Shown here: one piece after another, positions 24,391-34,426 of the stretch | Position numbering within the stretch: position 1 is the stretch's first letter | Layout: each line of letters begins with the position of its first letter | Assembly (NCBI GenBank): GCA_033030425.1 | Contig: JAUFSD010000004.1 | Coordinates: forward strand, 930,001 to 994,000 | From: Verpa conica | Lineage: Eukaryota; Ascomycota; Pezizomycetes; Pezizales; Morchellaceae | Reading direction: 5' to 3' | DNA length: 64,000 bases | Position numbers and translations under genes: made by a program | Notes under the pieces: generated by a model | What the model saw: only the letters and a program-made list of their open reading frames with translations | Database searches by the model: none | What the model was told of the DNA's origin: nothing

Positions 24391-24470
24391 GGACTAGTAG
24401 CTCAATGGTTAGAGTTCCACCCTGATTGCAGAGGTTCTGCTTTTCTGCTTCTAACAGAAGGATTCTGGAG
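24391..24470 (+). other. tRNA-like (SINE-like) fragment
   Basis: Starts ggactagtagctcaatgg, a good Pol III A-box with D-arm. About 33 bp downstream, gaggttctgct is a weak B-box. A perfect 5-bp stem with a 7-base loop (24443-24459; loop cttctaa) would be a tRNA-Arg(TCT) anticodon arm, but the spacing to the D-arm is too long and a proper T-arm and acceptor stem are missing. It is best read as a decayed tRNA or the head of a tRNA-derived SINE, not a working tRNA gene. Confidence 0.3.
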
Positions 24471-25448
24471 TCTGAGGTCACGATAGTATGAAGGGATTTA
24501 TTATTGCTGGGTTTGGAACTGCTGCGACTGAAAATTATATGTAGACGATGTGGTAGTGTTGGGCACCGGGGTTCCAGAGCATGGGTGTCATTACCACTTT
24601 GAGACGAGATGTAGAGGGCATTCACAAGCTGTGATTTTCTTTGAATATATCCTGCTTGCTATCCAGTGCCTTTGACGGATGTTTAGAGGTGGATTTGCAC
24701 TTATTCCACCAATTGATCACCTTAATTGTGGCCGAGAGGTTGTAGTCTATATATTGATTTGTTTCCTATTCATTTGCCAATAGTTCGTAAAACCATTTTC
24801 CTTAGCAAGGCTAGGTGATTCTCCCATTCTCCAACAAAAGAGAACTGTGAGGTTGGTATATGTATATATTTCTGTGGAGAACACCTTGAAACCTCATATG
24901 GTATGGATTAATGCGCACCCACCTTTCCGCACTACCCCCTCCCTTGGGTATAAACTCCCACCTATTCTCTCACCGTAGTCCCCTACCATAGATTACTCGG
25001 CTCTACCAACCCCCTAATTTTCGCCTTTCTTCCTGTTCTTTTATGATCCTATTGTACACTTTCTCCGCCATATCATCCTCTAGTTTCACCTTTACCTTAT
25101 TCTTCAGCCTCTTAAGCATATTCGACCTTGACCAACCCTTAAAGAGGTTCTGTATGAGTTCTATACATATTGGTGGTGCTAATACTGGACTACGTGAGGT
25201 CTTTCAAGTCATAACCTGAAGATTGTTTTGTGAGGGTTATCTGTAGTTAAGTACTACTAGAGATGGTGGGTGGTGAAATTTCATTGTGGTCAGTGTCCAA
25301 GATGGGTACCACAGGAATAGGATTTTCTTGATCTTGATGGAAAAGTGGATTCAAGGTCTGCATTCCTATGAGAGCGTTCAAAGTTCCAGAAACGTCGAGA
25401 AATACACGTTGAACACAGGAAGCATCAGTATGTCAAATAGCATTATAA
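24471..25448. other. Intergenic between CBR1 and TRP4 3' ends
   Basis: The two flanking genes converge here. No coding ORF supported. The sequence is unremarkable apart from pyrimidine-rich patches at about 24940-25120. Confidence 0.5.
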
Positions 25449-26697
25449 CTACAATCCTCCAGCCCTCGCAGCATTTTGACTAGCCTCCACAAATACACAC
25501 CACTCCCTCCAAGCTCTTCCACTACTGATTCCCTCCACCGCCCTCTCCACCGCCTCCATCCATAGACTCCCTCTTGCCACCTCACCTTGCTCCACCCTCT
25601 CCACACACCCTATAACCCCCGACACCGCCAATAATGCTGCAGTGTTAACCAAAACAAAGTCTCTTACAGCCTTCTCTTCCTCCTTCTCTCGCCCATTCAG
25701 CAGCCTCTCCAAGATCTCCGCATTCTCATCCGCGCTCTTGCCACCAGCAACATCGGCTAATGGATGCGTAGATAGCCCGAAAGTTTCAGTAGGATGCACA
25801 AAGAAATGATCAATCATCACCTCCCCTCCATCTTCCACAAGTCGCCAACACTCTGTCCTCCCCTCGCAAGAGACCTCATCAAGGCCTTCTTCACCACATA
25901 CAACCATACCCTTCTTACACCCTAGCAGCCTTAACGTCTCTGCAAACACCATCCCCAATCCCTGTTTCCCCACACCAATAATCCGTGCCTCGAGGCCCCC
26001 AGGAACCGAGTAATCAACCGGGTTTACCAGTGGCCCTAAGAGGTTAAAGATAGTCCTGTACCCCAGTTCCTTCCTAACAACCGCAACATGTCGCATTGCT
26101 GGATGGAACACTGGTGCAAAGAGGAAACAAAAGTTGGAGGGTGAATTGAAGATCGATGCTACGACAGCGGGAACCACGGCAGTAAGGTGTGCACCAAGTG
26201 AAGTGAGGATATCGGCGGATCCAGATGTGGATGTGGATGCCTTATTCCCATGTTTACATATGCGTAGACCGCAACCTGCTGCAAGGATGGCGGAAGTGGT
26301 GGAGACGTTGAAGGTGTTATGGCCATCGCCGCCGGTACCAACTATGTCGACCTATGCTACATCAACAGCCTACTCGTGTGGGAATGCCGGGTTAACTCAC
26401 AAGTCCGCCGGCGTAGGCACTATCTAAGCTATCCGTGCCATACATATTCTTACTCAAGCCTTCAATCTTTAGACCGGCTGCCCTCATAGCTCTTGCTGCG
26501 GCGGCAATGATTTCGGGCTTTTGGTCGAGGCCGGTGAAGTGGAGGGCTGTTAGGAGCGCGCCTGTTTGGACAGATGAGAGTTCATCTTTGAAACTGAGTG
26601 CGATGGCCTGGGTGATGGCTTCTGGAGAGACGGTATCGCGGGCTGTTGAGAGGGCCTTTAAGAGTGGGAGGATTGATTCTTTCGGGGGTGTGGTCAT
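25449..26697 (-). CDS. TRP4: Anthranilate phosphoribosyltransferase
   Basis: Second step of tryptophan synthesis: anthranilate + PRPP gives phosphoribosyl-anthranilate. Two exons fit, 26401-26697 and 25449-26351; the 49-bp intron has a clean gtgagt donor. About 399 residues. The PRPP-binding glycine loop VDIVGTGGDGHNTFNVSTTS opens exon 2, followed by ICKHGNKASTSTSGSADIL (anthranilate/PRPP contacts). FAPVFHPAMRHVAVVRKELG and RTIFNLLGPLVNP come next, then GLDEVS, all family hallmarks. The first 99 residues form the small helical domain. The gene runs the same way as the cyclophilin 170 bp upstream, but nothing suggests co-regulation. Confidence 0.95.
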
Positions 26698-26866
26698 TGT
26701 GGAAGAAGGGTTTGGAGGGGTTATTCGTGAGTGGTAGGGTTGAGAGTAATCACTATATCGGTTGGGAGCAAAATAACCCTAGCCCTGATACCCCGTAGAC
26801 AAATTACTGGAAGCCACTTAAAATATTATATCATTAAATAAGCCTTTCTCGTATAAACTTCACTCC

Positions 26867-27666
26867 CTACTCCTCCTCGTTCTCAGTCACAATCCGGGCC
26901 TCGATAATCGACATATCGTCTATCGGCTTATCCTGCGAGTCCGTCTTGACAAGACCCATCCTTTGTACGATTCTCATTCCAGACGTAACCCTTCCGAAGA
27001 TGGTATGCTTTCCGTCTAGCCATGGCGTTGGTGCGAGTGTTATGAAGCTGTTTCCTGTGGGATTAGCACAGCTATGGGACAGAGATCGGGGAGAGGGGGT
27101 ATGTACAATTGAGAACCGTTGGTATTAGGGCCTGAGTTTGCCATTGAGAGAATACCGGCACCAGTGTGCTTCAAGTTAGGATGTATCTCACTGTTTCAAC
27201 ATTGCCTGCTCGTTAGTAAAACAGCCCCCCCTCCTTCTCTAAGAGCTCTTAAACTTGGCTTACTCATCAAACTTGCCCCCATAGATCGATGAACCTCCTC
27301 GCCCTGTTCCTGTAGGATCCCCACCTTGGATCATGAAATCGGGAATAATCCGGTGGAACTATGAATTTGTCGTTAGTAACTACATTCCCGGAAAAGGTTA
27401 AGAGCACGAACAGGGCATTTATTATAATAACCACGTTTCACCAATCCTTCAAAGTTACGGCATGTCTAGACCCTAATCAGCACTCCACATTATCTCCCGG
27501 TGGGCCTACAAACCTTAGGGGCATGGTCGACATAGAGCTCGACAGAGATGCGGCCCTATAAGAGTTTCAGTAAGCTATCTTTCACGGATAAGAGGGGTAA
27601 TAATAATTAAGTAAGAAAGGGTGAGGAGCCCACCATAGTAGTATCGAGTATAATAGTCGTCGCCAT
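26867..27666 (-). CDS. Cyclophilin-type peptidyl-prolyl cis-trans isomerase
   Basis: Small cyclophilin of the PPIL1-like/fungal Cyp1 group, which catalyses proline isomerisation and is often spliceosome-associated. The start at 27666 gives [11 protein letters not shown], then spliced exons give [29 protein letters not shown] and the [20 protein letters not shown] active-site region. The C-terminal exon reads [24 protein letters not shown] and ends VTENEEE. Arg (FHR), Phe/Met (DFMIQ) and Trp (PWLDGKH) active-site residues are present, so it should be catalytic and cyclosporin-sensitive. At least four introns split this gene of about 165 codons. Its start is only 182 bp from BDP1, which runs the other way. 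Confidence 0.9.
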
Positions 27667-27848
27667 TATCACCAGTCCGTGGTGTTGAAGCAGTGTGTTG
27701 ACTAAATACATTGCATCGCGGCTCTTAGGGCATCCTCACTCGTACTGAGAGTCACTGTAGAATCTGTCCCGCATATGCATATATTGGGCTTCTGATGACT
27801 GCCCCACCATCCACTCACCTTCACCGTGCCTCCGCGTCTGCCGCGACA
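27667..27848. promoter_or_regulatory. Compact divergent promoter, cyclophilin/BDP1
   Basis: Only 182 bp separate two start codons facing away from each other, so promoter elements must be shared or overlap. No specific motif was identified. Confidence 0.5.
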
Positions 27849-29864
27849 ATGAGTTCAGTTGTCAGTAAGTCAACTGTATTCCCATATTAATGTATCCTCT
27901 GGACCTATACCCTTTCATTAAAAGATCCCACCTGCCACTCATTTCCTTGTCTAACACTCAGACCTCCCTATAGATAAATCCAAGAATAAATTCGCCCCTA
28001 AAGCGAAAGCTCGTCCTCGCCCTGGGACAGTGGCACCAACTCCCCCAAAGCCTCTAGAAGAGCCCATATCAATATCACAAGAAACCAGAGAAAACACTCC
28101 CGCGCTACTCCCTACACTATCTTCTACACAACTTGAAATCGAGACCGCTGAGCCGCCAAGGTCCCATGACGGTGCTCCAGCTTCCTGGGCCATAATTAAT
28201 ACAGGGGGTGAAGAGCCCCGCGCCAATTCAAGACAGCGTAGTGTAGCACCAACTCTCCAGATGGTAAACCCGGAGGAAAACCTCTCAGCAGCTCCGCGCT
28301 CTCAAAAGATCCCAAAAATCCGCTCATCTTCGGGAATTCCCAGTATCCGCTCCTCTACTGCCCCCACCCCTACTAGGACTATTACTATATCCGAAGAAGA
28401 ACCAGAATATCAGCTTCTCCCGAAGTCAAAACCTAGAGCGACAAGGATAAAACCAAAGGGTAAAGGAAAAGCTCTAACAGAGGAGGCCATCCAAGAGGAG
28501 GCTACGGAAGTGGTCTTAAGCGCAGATAGTGAGGAGGAATTAGATTCCAGGCCCAAAAAGAAGTCCACTCAGAAGCGGCAAGCTAAATTAACCCTCGGTG
28601 GTGAACCGGCTCCGAAACGAAAACCCCAAACCCACAAGAAAAAGGCCACTACAAAAGAGAACGGTGTAGGAAGAGATGGTATAGACCAGGCTAAAGATGG
28701 AGCTACTGGTAAAGTTGGTGATGTATATGTACCTAAGAAAAAGAAGAGGACCTCAGTGAAGCTAAGAGCTGACGGGGCTGGTAAACCCCGTGGTCGCCGC
28801 CGTGCAGAATCCCCGGAAGATGGAGAATCACAGGAAATTGCCATCAATGTCGTTAAGATGAAAGATTTATGCAAGGACCTAAAGATTGGGAAGAAGTCAA
28901 AACGCTTTCTAGAACTACAACAAGCAGATTGGACGAAACTAGCCAAAGAGCAGCAGGATAAACAGGATGCAGAGGAGAGAAGAGCGAATGGAGAAGAGGA
29001 AGGCGAACATGAAACAGTAGAAGAGAGGCTAGAGAGGCTGGCAAATGAACGGAATCGAAGAACGTATGTTCTATAATGAGAAAATTCTTCAATAGATATA
29101 TTAACTAATCCACCCTAGAATGAACGCACCGCAGCTGCGTATTGTCAATGGTCAAATCGTTCTCGATGATGAATCCCTTCAAATTGACCGTCGCGAACGC
29201 GATGCAGTTGATGAAGGTGTCATGGAGATCGTTGAAGAGAACCAGAACTCCCGTCGTGTTACCTCTCAAACCTGGAGTAAGCGTGAAAAGGTGGAAAAGT
29301 GGGATGTAGCCCAGACAGAAAAGTTCTACGAGGCGCTCTCCATGTTTGGGACAGACTTTGAAATTATATCAAGAATGTTTACGGGGAGAAGTAGACGACA
29401 GATGAGGAACAAATTTAATAACGAGGAACGGAAAAACCCCCAGAAGGTCACGGAGGCTTTAAGGACTAGGATTGCCGTTAGTAGGTAATCCTACATTTCT
29501 CCTAGGTTTGGATAATGTTGACAGGACCTAAACAGATATCGAAGAATACTCAGTGATGGCTGATCAGGAATTCCAAGACCCCAAAGACCTCGAAGAAGAA
29601 CTTCAAAAGCTCCGTGAGGAACACGAAGCTGAGGAGGTTGCTGCTGCTGGGCATGCAGTAGTAGCAGAACGTGAAAGACAGGAAGCCGCGAACGCAGCTA
29701 TGCACGAAGGTGATAACATAGTTGCCGTGGAACAGAGTAGAAAGACGAGAAAAAAGAAGGGTATAAAGGGCATCCTTAGCCCTGGTCAAGAGGAGGTGTT
29801 AATGTCTAGGGAAGAGTACGAGGAGCAGCGCGCGATGGAGTTGGCACTGGCCGAGGAGTTTTAA
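27849..29864 (+). CDS. BDP1: TFIIIB subunit B'' (Bdp1)
   Basis: Part of TFIIIB with TBP and Brf1, recruiting RNA polymerase III to tRNA and 5S genes. Four exons fit: 27849-27864, 27974-29063, 29119-29480 and 29536-29864, about 598 residues, all in frame. The 16-nt first exon gives MSSVV, and the spliced product continues NKSKNKFAPKAKARPRPG, the usual Bdp1 start. After a long charged, disordered region comes the SANT/Myb domain (SQTWSKREKVEKWDVAQTEK begins it; FYEALSMFGTDFEIISRMF; RSRRQMRNKFNNEERKNP). The following exon (IEEYSVMADQEFQDPKDLEEELQ) is also typical. The C-terminal part is acidic. Intact. Confidence 0.92.
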
Positions 29865-30620
29865 TATCTCTCTTTTTTGTATAAAATAAAAAATTGCGGT
29901 TAGGTGGGGTATCTAGATTATTTTATAAATTTTACGATACCAATCAAGAGAAACCTTAGGTGGGCTCTATCCCCTCAATCGTAGCAAAATCCTTGGTGAC
30001 TGGAATAAATAAGCCACAAGTGTTACATACCCCTAGGGGCACCACACATAATTAATAACTTGTGAACTCTTTAAGGTAGTTTCATAACTACTTTAAGTCT
30101 TTACCTACCAGTTTCTAGTCTTATTGGAGTTGGTTATGTGATTTTATATTAAAAATAGTTGTATCTTATATAAAAGAGACTGATTTATCCCTGCAATTTT
30201 CCGGGTTTTCCGGGTTTTTATATTTTTTTAGTAATACAACATTATGAAAATCTACAAGAGATAGTAAATACAATGATTTCATAGGTAATATTTTTAAGTT
30301 GTAGACTACCTGGAAAACATTTGACTGTGCTGTAGTGTATTTGTGTTTTTTAAGTGTGGGTGGCTTACAATTGTATATAAAATCACAACATTTCACCTTA
30401 AATTCTGGAAAAAACCACTATTTTAGAAATTTATATCTCTATACAAACCTGTGATAATAACAAACCCTCTTATAATTTACTTAATATTATGTATCACAAT
30501 GATAATACGTATTTTTATAAGAAAATGATGTCTCATTAAGCTATAGAACAAAGTTATATAGCGAACACTAGTGTTACGCTAGGGTTTGCACCTACAAAAA
30601 AGTGGCGATAGACGCCTAAC
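29865..30620. other. AT-rich flank of the repeat island
   Basis: No gene seen. Very AT-rich, rising toward the repeat island. It ends with ctaac, one half of the target-site duplication of the first 1.26-kb repeat. Confidence 0.6.
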
Positions 30621-31880
30621 TGTAACGGGGGTACTCCCAGGGGAGTACTGCCGTACCAAAAAAAACCAACAACCTCCCTTTCTGACGAGAAGCTTCAGCA
30701 GCGAGGCTTAGAACCGCTCGTCAACACTGAAGGTCGACAGTCCCTAGGCTAAACAGGTATAAGGATTTTTTAAGGGTTGCAAACTAAAGACTTTAAAAGG
30801 CTCTGCTTCCCAGGGGAAGGCAAACGTCTTTAGCAAAGAGTATGAGGGTCTCAGAACAACGGTTGTTCGTTGACTAGCAAGAATGATTGTCCGGGGGGAA
30901 GGACGGGTTTAAGCTATGATTTTGATTGCGAGCAAGCTGCCAAGAAGCGGGGGAACAATTCCTCCGCACTTGGAAATCAACTGAGTCTAGAGCGCCCCTA
31001 AGAACTAGCGGGGTCGATAGACTAGCGACTAAAAAGCGTTGGTTACTAAAAGCTCTGTAACTATTGCTAAAATGGTCCGATTTCAAATCCGATTGCACCT
31101 ATGGATTCGCAGCACTGTCCCCCATATACCCTCCGAGTTTGGTTCGGTTGGACGAATTTTCCTGACGGTTTTGGGGTTATTTTTGGGGTCCAAAACTTGT
31201 CTTTTTGTTAGGGAATCTGCAACTCAGGGGGGCCCCCTCTGCAAACGGCGGGTGGCACAGTGGGGCGCCTCGGGGGTGTTAGAAAACACAGAGTCCCCTA
31301 GGTAGGGTAACCCACTGGCGATTCCTGCCGTTGCTTAGATTCCTTTCCCACGTTCCTAGTCCAACCTGGGGACGTGGCGGAGAGGTAATCTTGATCCATA
31401 AGGACCTTTAGGGCGAAGCACAAGGCATAGCCCCGTATGGTTCGATTCGTGACGCCGCCAGGTTAATTATCTATTTTGCTGGCGGCCCTAACTACTAAGC
31501 ATAGCTTTGCTCTCGTTTCATGGCTCTCGGCCTCCCATAAGATTGGCCATCAGCGAAGCTGTTATTATTCCTCCTAGAGGAACAGGAGCTTAACTCTGTT
31601 CATGGAGGTAACTGCTTCAGTCTCATTGCACTAGTATCTCCCGTAGCTATAAGCTACAGACGCATTACTCTGGTCTCTGTCGCATACCGACGACGGTGAG
31701 CTTCGCTCCGTCCTAGGAGCTCGCCAGCTCGCTTAGGGATCGGGCTATCATAGTAATGACTTTCCTTAGTATCTATTGACCGGAATGGGATAGCTAGTCC
31801 TATGCCTCAAGGGAGATCCTTAGGTGTCTCTATATGGAGAGGTACTTGAGACTAGTCATGACGATGGTTAAATCGTCACA
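30621..31880 (+). mobile_element. Solo LTR-like repeat, copy A (1,260 bp, TSD CTAAC)
   Basis: Begins tgtaacggg and ends cgtcaca (TG..CA, imperfect terminal inverted repeat) and is flanked by CTAAC on both sides (30616-30620, 31881-31885). This is the standard mark of an LTR that inserted with a 5-bp duplication and later lost its interior. No substantial coding frame is conserved among copies; the short frame at 31039-31305 varies. Several perfect hairpins occur: 30631-30648, 31568-31582, 31643-31657 and 31859-31878. Copies B and C match it closely by eye. No internal retroelement region of this family is present in the window. Confidence 0.8.
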
Positions 31881-33560
31881 CTAACTAGCTAGTAAGCACT
31901 GATATAGTGTAACATTATGTTTTTCTTGAAACTAATCTAATTTTTATTTATTACTGGACTATATTTGAGCTATAAAGGATTTCACCAAGATCCCAATCAG
32001 TGCCAGGATCCCAATCAGTGCCAGGATCCCAATCACCTGAAATATTTTCTGCTCTGAAAACCTCCATATAAACTAAAAGAGACAGAAGTAAGTATGATAA
32101 TTATTAGACAAATAATTCAAGAGGTTTTTAGCTAGTTAGGAAGTCTATAAGTTTTGAGCCCCAATGGAAGACTAGTTTAGAAGCCTAAAAAAGGCCTGAT
32201 TTTGAAGATTTTTAGACTATACTATTATAAAAAGTAGAATCAAATAATAGGTAAAAAACAATAGACTAAGTGTATGACAGAGATAGATATAACTAAAGAA
32301 CAAACTTGATTGATACCTAGGAAAAGACGCAGGAGAAGCCTGCTTATATAGTTACAAAACCGCTAACATAGAAAAACATTCCGTAATCCCAATACAAAGT
32401 AAAAGCCAATCCGTTACCATACAATTCTTCCGATGCTCGGATAGAATTTCCTTCCGTCGGTTATACTATTCCCCCGCTTGGTTACCCTACCGGACCATCC
32501 GGGATTCTATTCCTCCGGTGTTGCCACACCCTGTATTCGCGACACTTAACTTCACAGAGTGTCACTCATTCCAACAATAGGTAATGCCCAAGTAAATTAA
32601 TAAAGTATTAGAAATTACAGATATATAGTTAAAGAGTGCACTTTGAGCATAGTGGGGTATGGGTAATATTTTTTCATGTCATCAGCATACTTGAAGGTTT
32701 CCCTCTGACGCCTCTGATGCCTCTGATTCACGGGATACAGTTGGCGGAATTCGACAATCAGGAGACGGGGTTTGTTTCAGAGACACTCGGCTAGCTGTCA
32801 GAGCGCTCAGGAGAGCTCCGGAGGCTCCCATAGTTGTCTCCGGAGACGTCAAGTGACGTCAGGTGACTCTATAGCAGTCTTTGGGGGGGCCTTACTAGTC
32901 ACGCTGGTAGTTACGCTGGTAGTCACAGCTCGGAGTCATCAAAAATTTATTTATTTTACTATGTACATTTTCTAGTCTATATACAAAATACTGCTGCTTT
33001 ACCCCCCACCTGCTCTCCTGCCTGCCTGCCTGCTTACCTGCTTGCCTGTGTAACACAATCACACACTAGTTTAGTGCAAGCGCTGCTCGGTACTAATCTA
33101 GTGGATGAATTGCGGTAGGGGGAGGTTTCAGGCTAAGACTAGTAGCTATCTCAAAGAGATTGACTAACTAGACTAAACTCGGTAGGCTAATATACTGATA
33201 TGAACTAAAGGTAGCCGGTCAATTGCATATATTGATAACTAACTTAGGTAGCTGAATCCTGCCAACCCAAAACTAGCTAGATACGACAGGTTTTATACTA
33301 AAACAAAAACATACATAAACTAGCCGGGGCATTCCATGCTTTGGTCCAAAAACAAATAAACAGTAATCAAAAATAACCTGGCACAACCATTCCTCCATTT
33401 CTGTCATGTTCCTCCGATCCCGGTACCCTAATCTCCGATCCATGCCAGGATCAAAACACTAAAAAAAATACTAATCATCCCAATCCGGTACCAACCCGGT
33501 ACAATAATTGCTCCACTTCCGGCGGGGTTCCCAAACATAGTAAACTAGATCCAAAGAAAC
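31881..33560. other. Non-coding spacer in the repeat island
   Basis: No gene supported. Contains an 18-bp unit repeated about 2.7 times (gatcccaatcagtgccag, 31989-32036) and a degenerate cctg microsatellite (33006-33050). Segments near 32700-32930 and 33400-33530 have mixed composition suggesting old repeat debris, but no ends could be defined. Confidence 0.5.
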
Positions 33561-33976
33561 TGTAACGGGAACACTCCCAGGGGAGTGCGGCCGTACCAAA
33601 AAAAAACCAACAACCTTCCTTTCTGACGAGAAGCTTCAGCAGCGAGGCTTAGAACCGCTCGTCAACACGGAAGGTCGACAGTCCCTAGGCTATACAGGTA
33701 TAAGGATTTTTAAGGGTTGCAAACTAAAGACTTTAAAAGGCTCTGCTTCCCAGGGGAAGACAAACGTCTTTAGCAAAGAGTATGAGGGTCTCTGAACAAC
33801 GGTTGTTCGTTGACTAGCAAGAATGGTTGTCCTGGGGGAAGGACGGGTTTAAGCTATGAATTTGATTGCGAGCAGGCTGCCAAGAAGCGGGGAACAATTC
33901 CTCCGTGCTTGGAAATCAACTGAGTCTAGAGCGCCCCTAAGAACTAGCGGGGTCGATAGACTAGCAACTAAAAAGC
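33561..33976 (+). mobile_element. Solo LTR-like repeat, copy B, left part (interrupted)
   Basis: Starts tgtaacggga after GAAAC and runs colinear with copy A until 33976, where the Gypsy element interrupts it. The host copy resumes at 39791. The last five bases, AAAGC (33972-33976), are duplicated on the far side of the insertion. Confidence 0.85.
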
Positions 33977-34384
33977 TTTCACGGACACAAGGAGGATAAC
34001 AGGCGACAACTCATGCACGCGAGGATAAAAGGGTGAGTCGTAGCGACGACTCATGCGCGCAAGGATAACAGGGTGAGTCGTAGCGACGACTCATGCACGC
34101 GAGGGAAATAGGAAGGAGGGGATGGGGAGTTTTAGGGTATAAATAGGGAGCCCCGCTTCCCTCTTGTAATAGTTTTTCTTCTCTCTTTACGCAACGTCTT
34201 CTCAGTTAGATTCAATAGAAACTTTCTCTTCTCGCTGCCTCTCTGCTGTTATATCGCTTCGCGATCGCTGCATCCACTTTGTTACTTCACAAACCTTTGG
34301 TATTTTGCTTGTAACGGATAGTTACCTTGCCATCGAGTTAGTTGTATCTTGTGGTTACGTTGTCCCTACGCTGCCCCCTTGAAA
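33977..34384 (+). repeat. 5' LTR of the Gypsy element (408 bp)
   Basis: Begins tttcacggac and ends ccccttgaaa. Its first 117 bp are identical to the 3' LTR; the rest differs at many positions and indels. It contains two tandem units with the hairpin tgagtcgtagcgacgactca (8-bp stem, 4-base loop), a TATA box, and the acgcaacgt motif that can pair with the sequence just past the LTR. Confidence 0.92.
34138..34145 (+). promoter_or_regulatory. TATA box of the Gypsy LTR promoter
   Basis: tataaata within gggtataaataggg. The same box is conserved in the 3' LTR (39540-39547) despite divergence around it. Transcription is expected to start some tens of bases downstream, near the ctttacgcaacgtc motif at 34186-34198. 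Confidence 0.7.
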
Positions 34385-34386
34385 TT

Positions 34387-34395
34387 ACGTTGCGT
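34387..34395 (+). promoter_or_regulatory. Putative self-priming primer-binding site
   Basis: acgttgcgt lies two bases after the 5' LTR and is the exact reverse complement of acgcaacgt in the LTR leader (34189-34197), about 45 bases after the TATA box. A usual tRNA primer site (TGG at the LTR edge) is absent. Tf1-type elements prime reverse transcription with their own mRNA 5' end; this arrangement fits that mode. Confidence 0.5.
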
Positions 34396-34426
34396 CGTCC
34401 ACCACACCATACAACATACACTCACC

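Noticed and set aside
24443..24459. A working tRNA-Arg(TCT) gene
   Set aside because: The anticodon arm is perfect, but the T-arm and acceptor stem cannot be formed at the right distances.
31039..31305. ORF conserved in three repeat copies (also 39851-40063 and 41140-41439)
   Set aside because: Length differs between copies because stops come and go; substitutions show no codon pattern and no family is recognised. Treated as part of a non-coding LTR-like repeat.
34385..34400. Conventional tRNA primer-binding site after the 5' LTR
   Set aside because: No TGG-starting match to a tRNA 3' end is present at the LTR edge; the self-priming model fits better.
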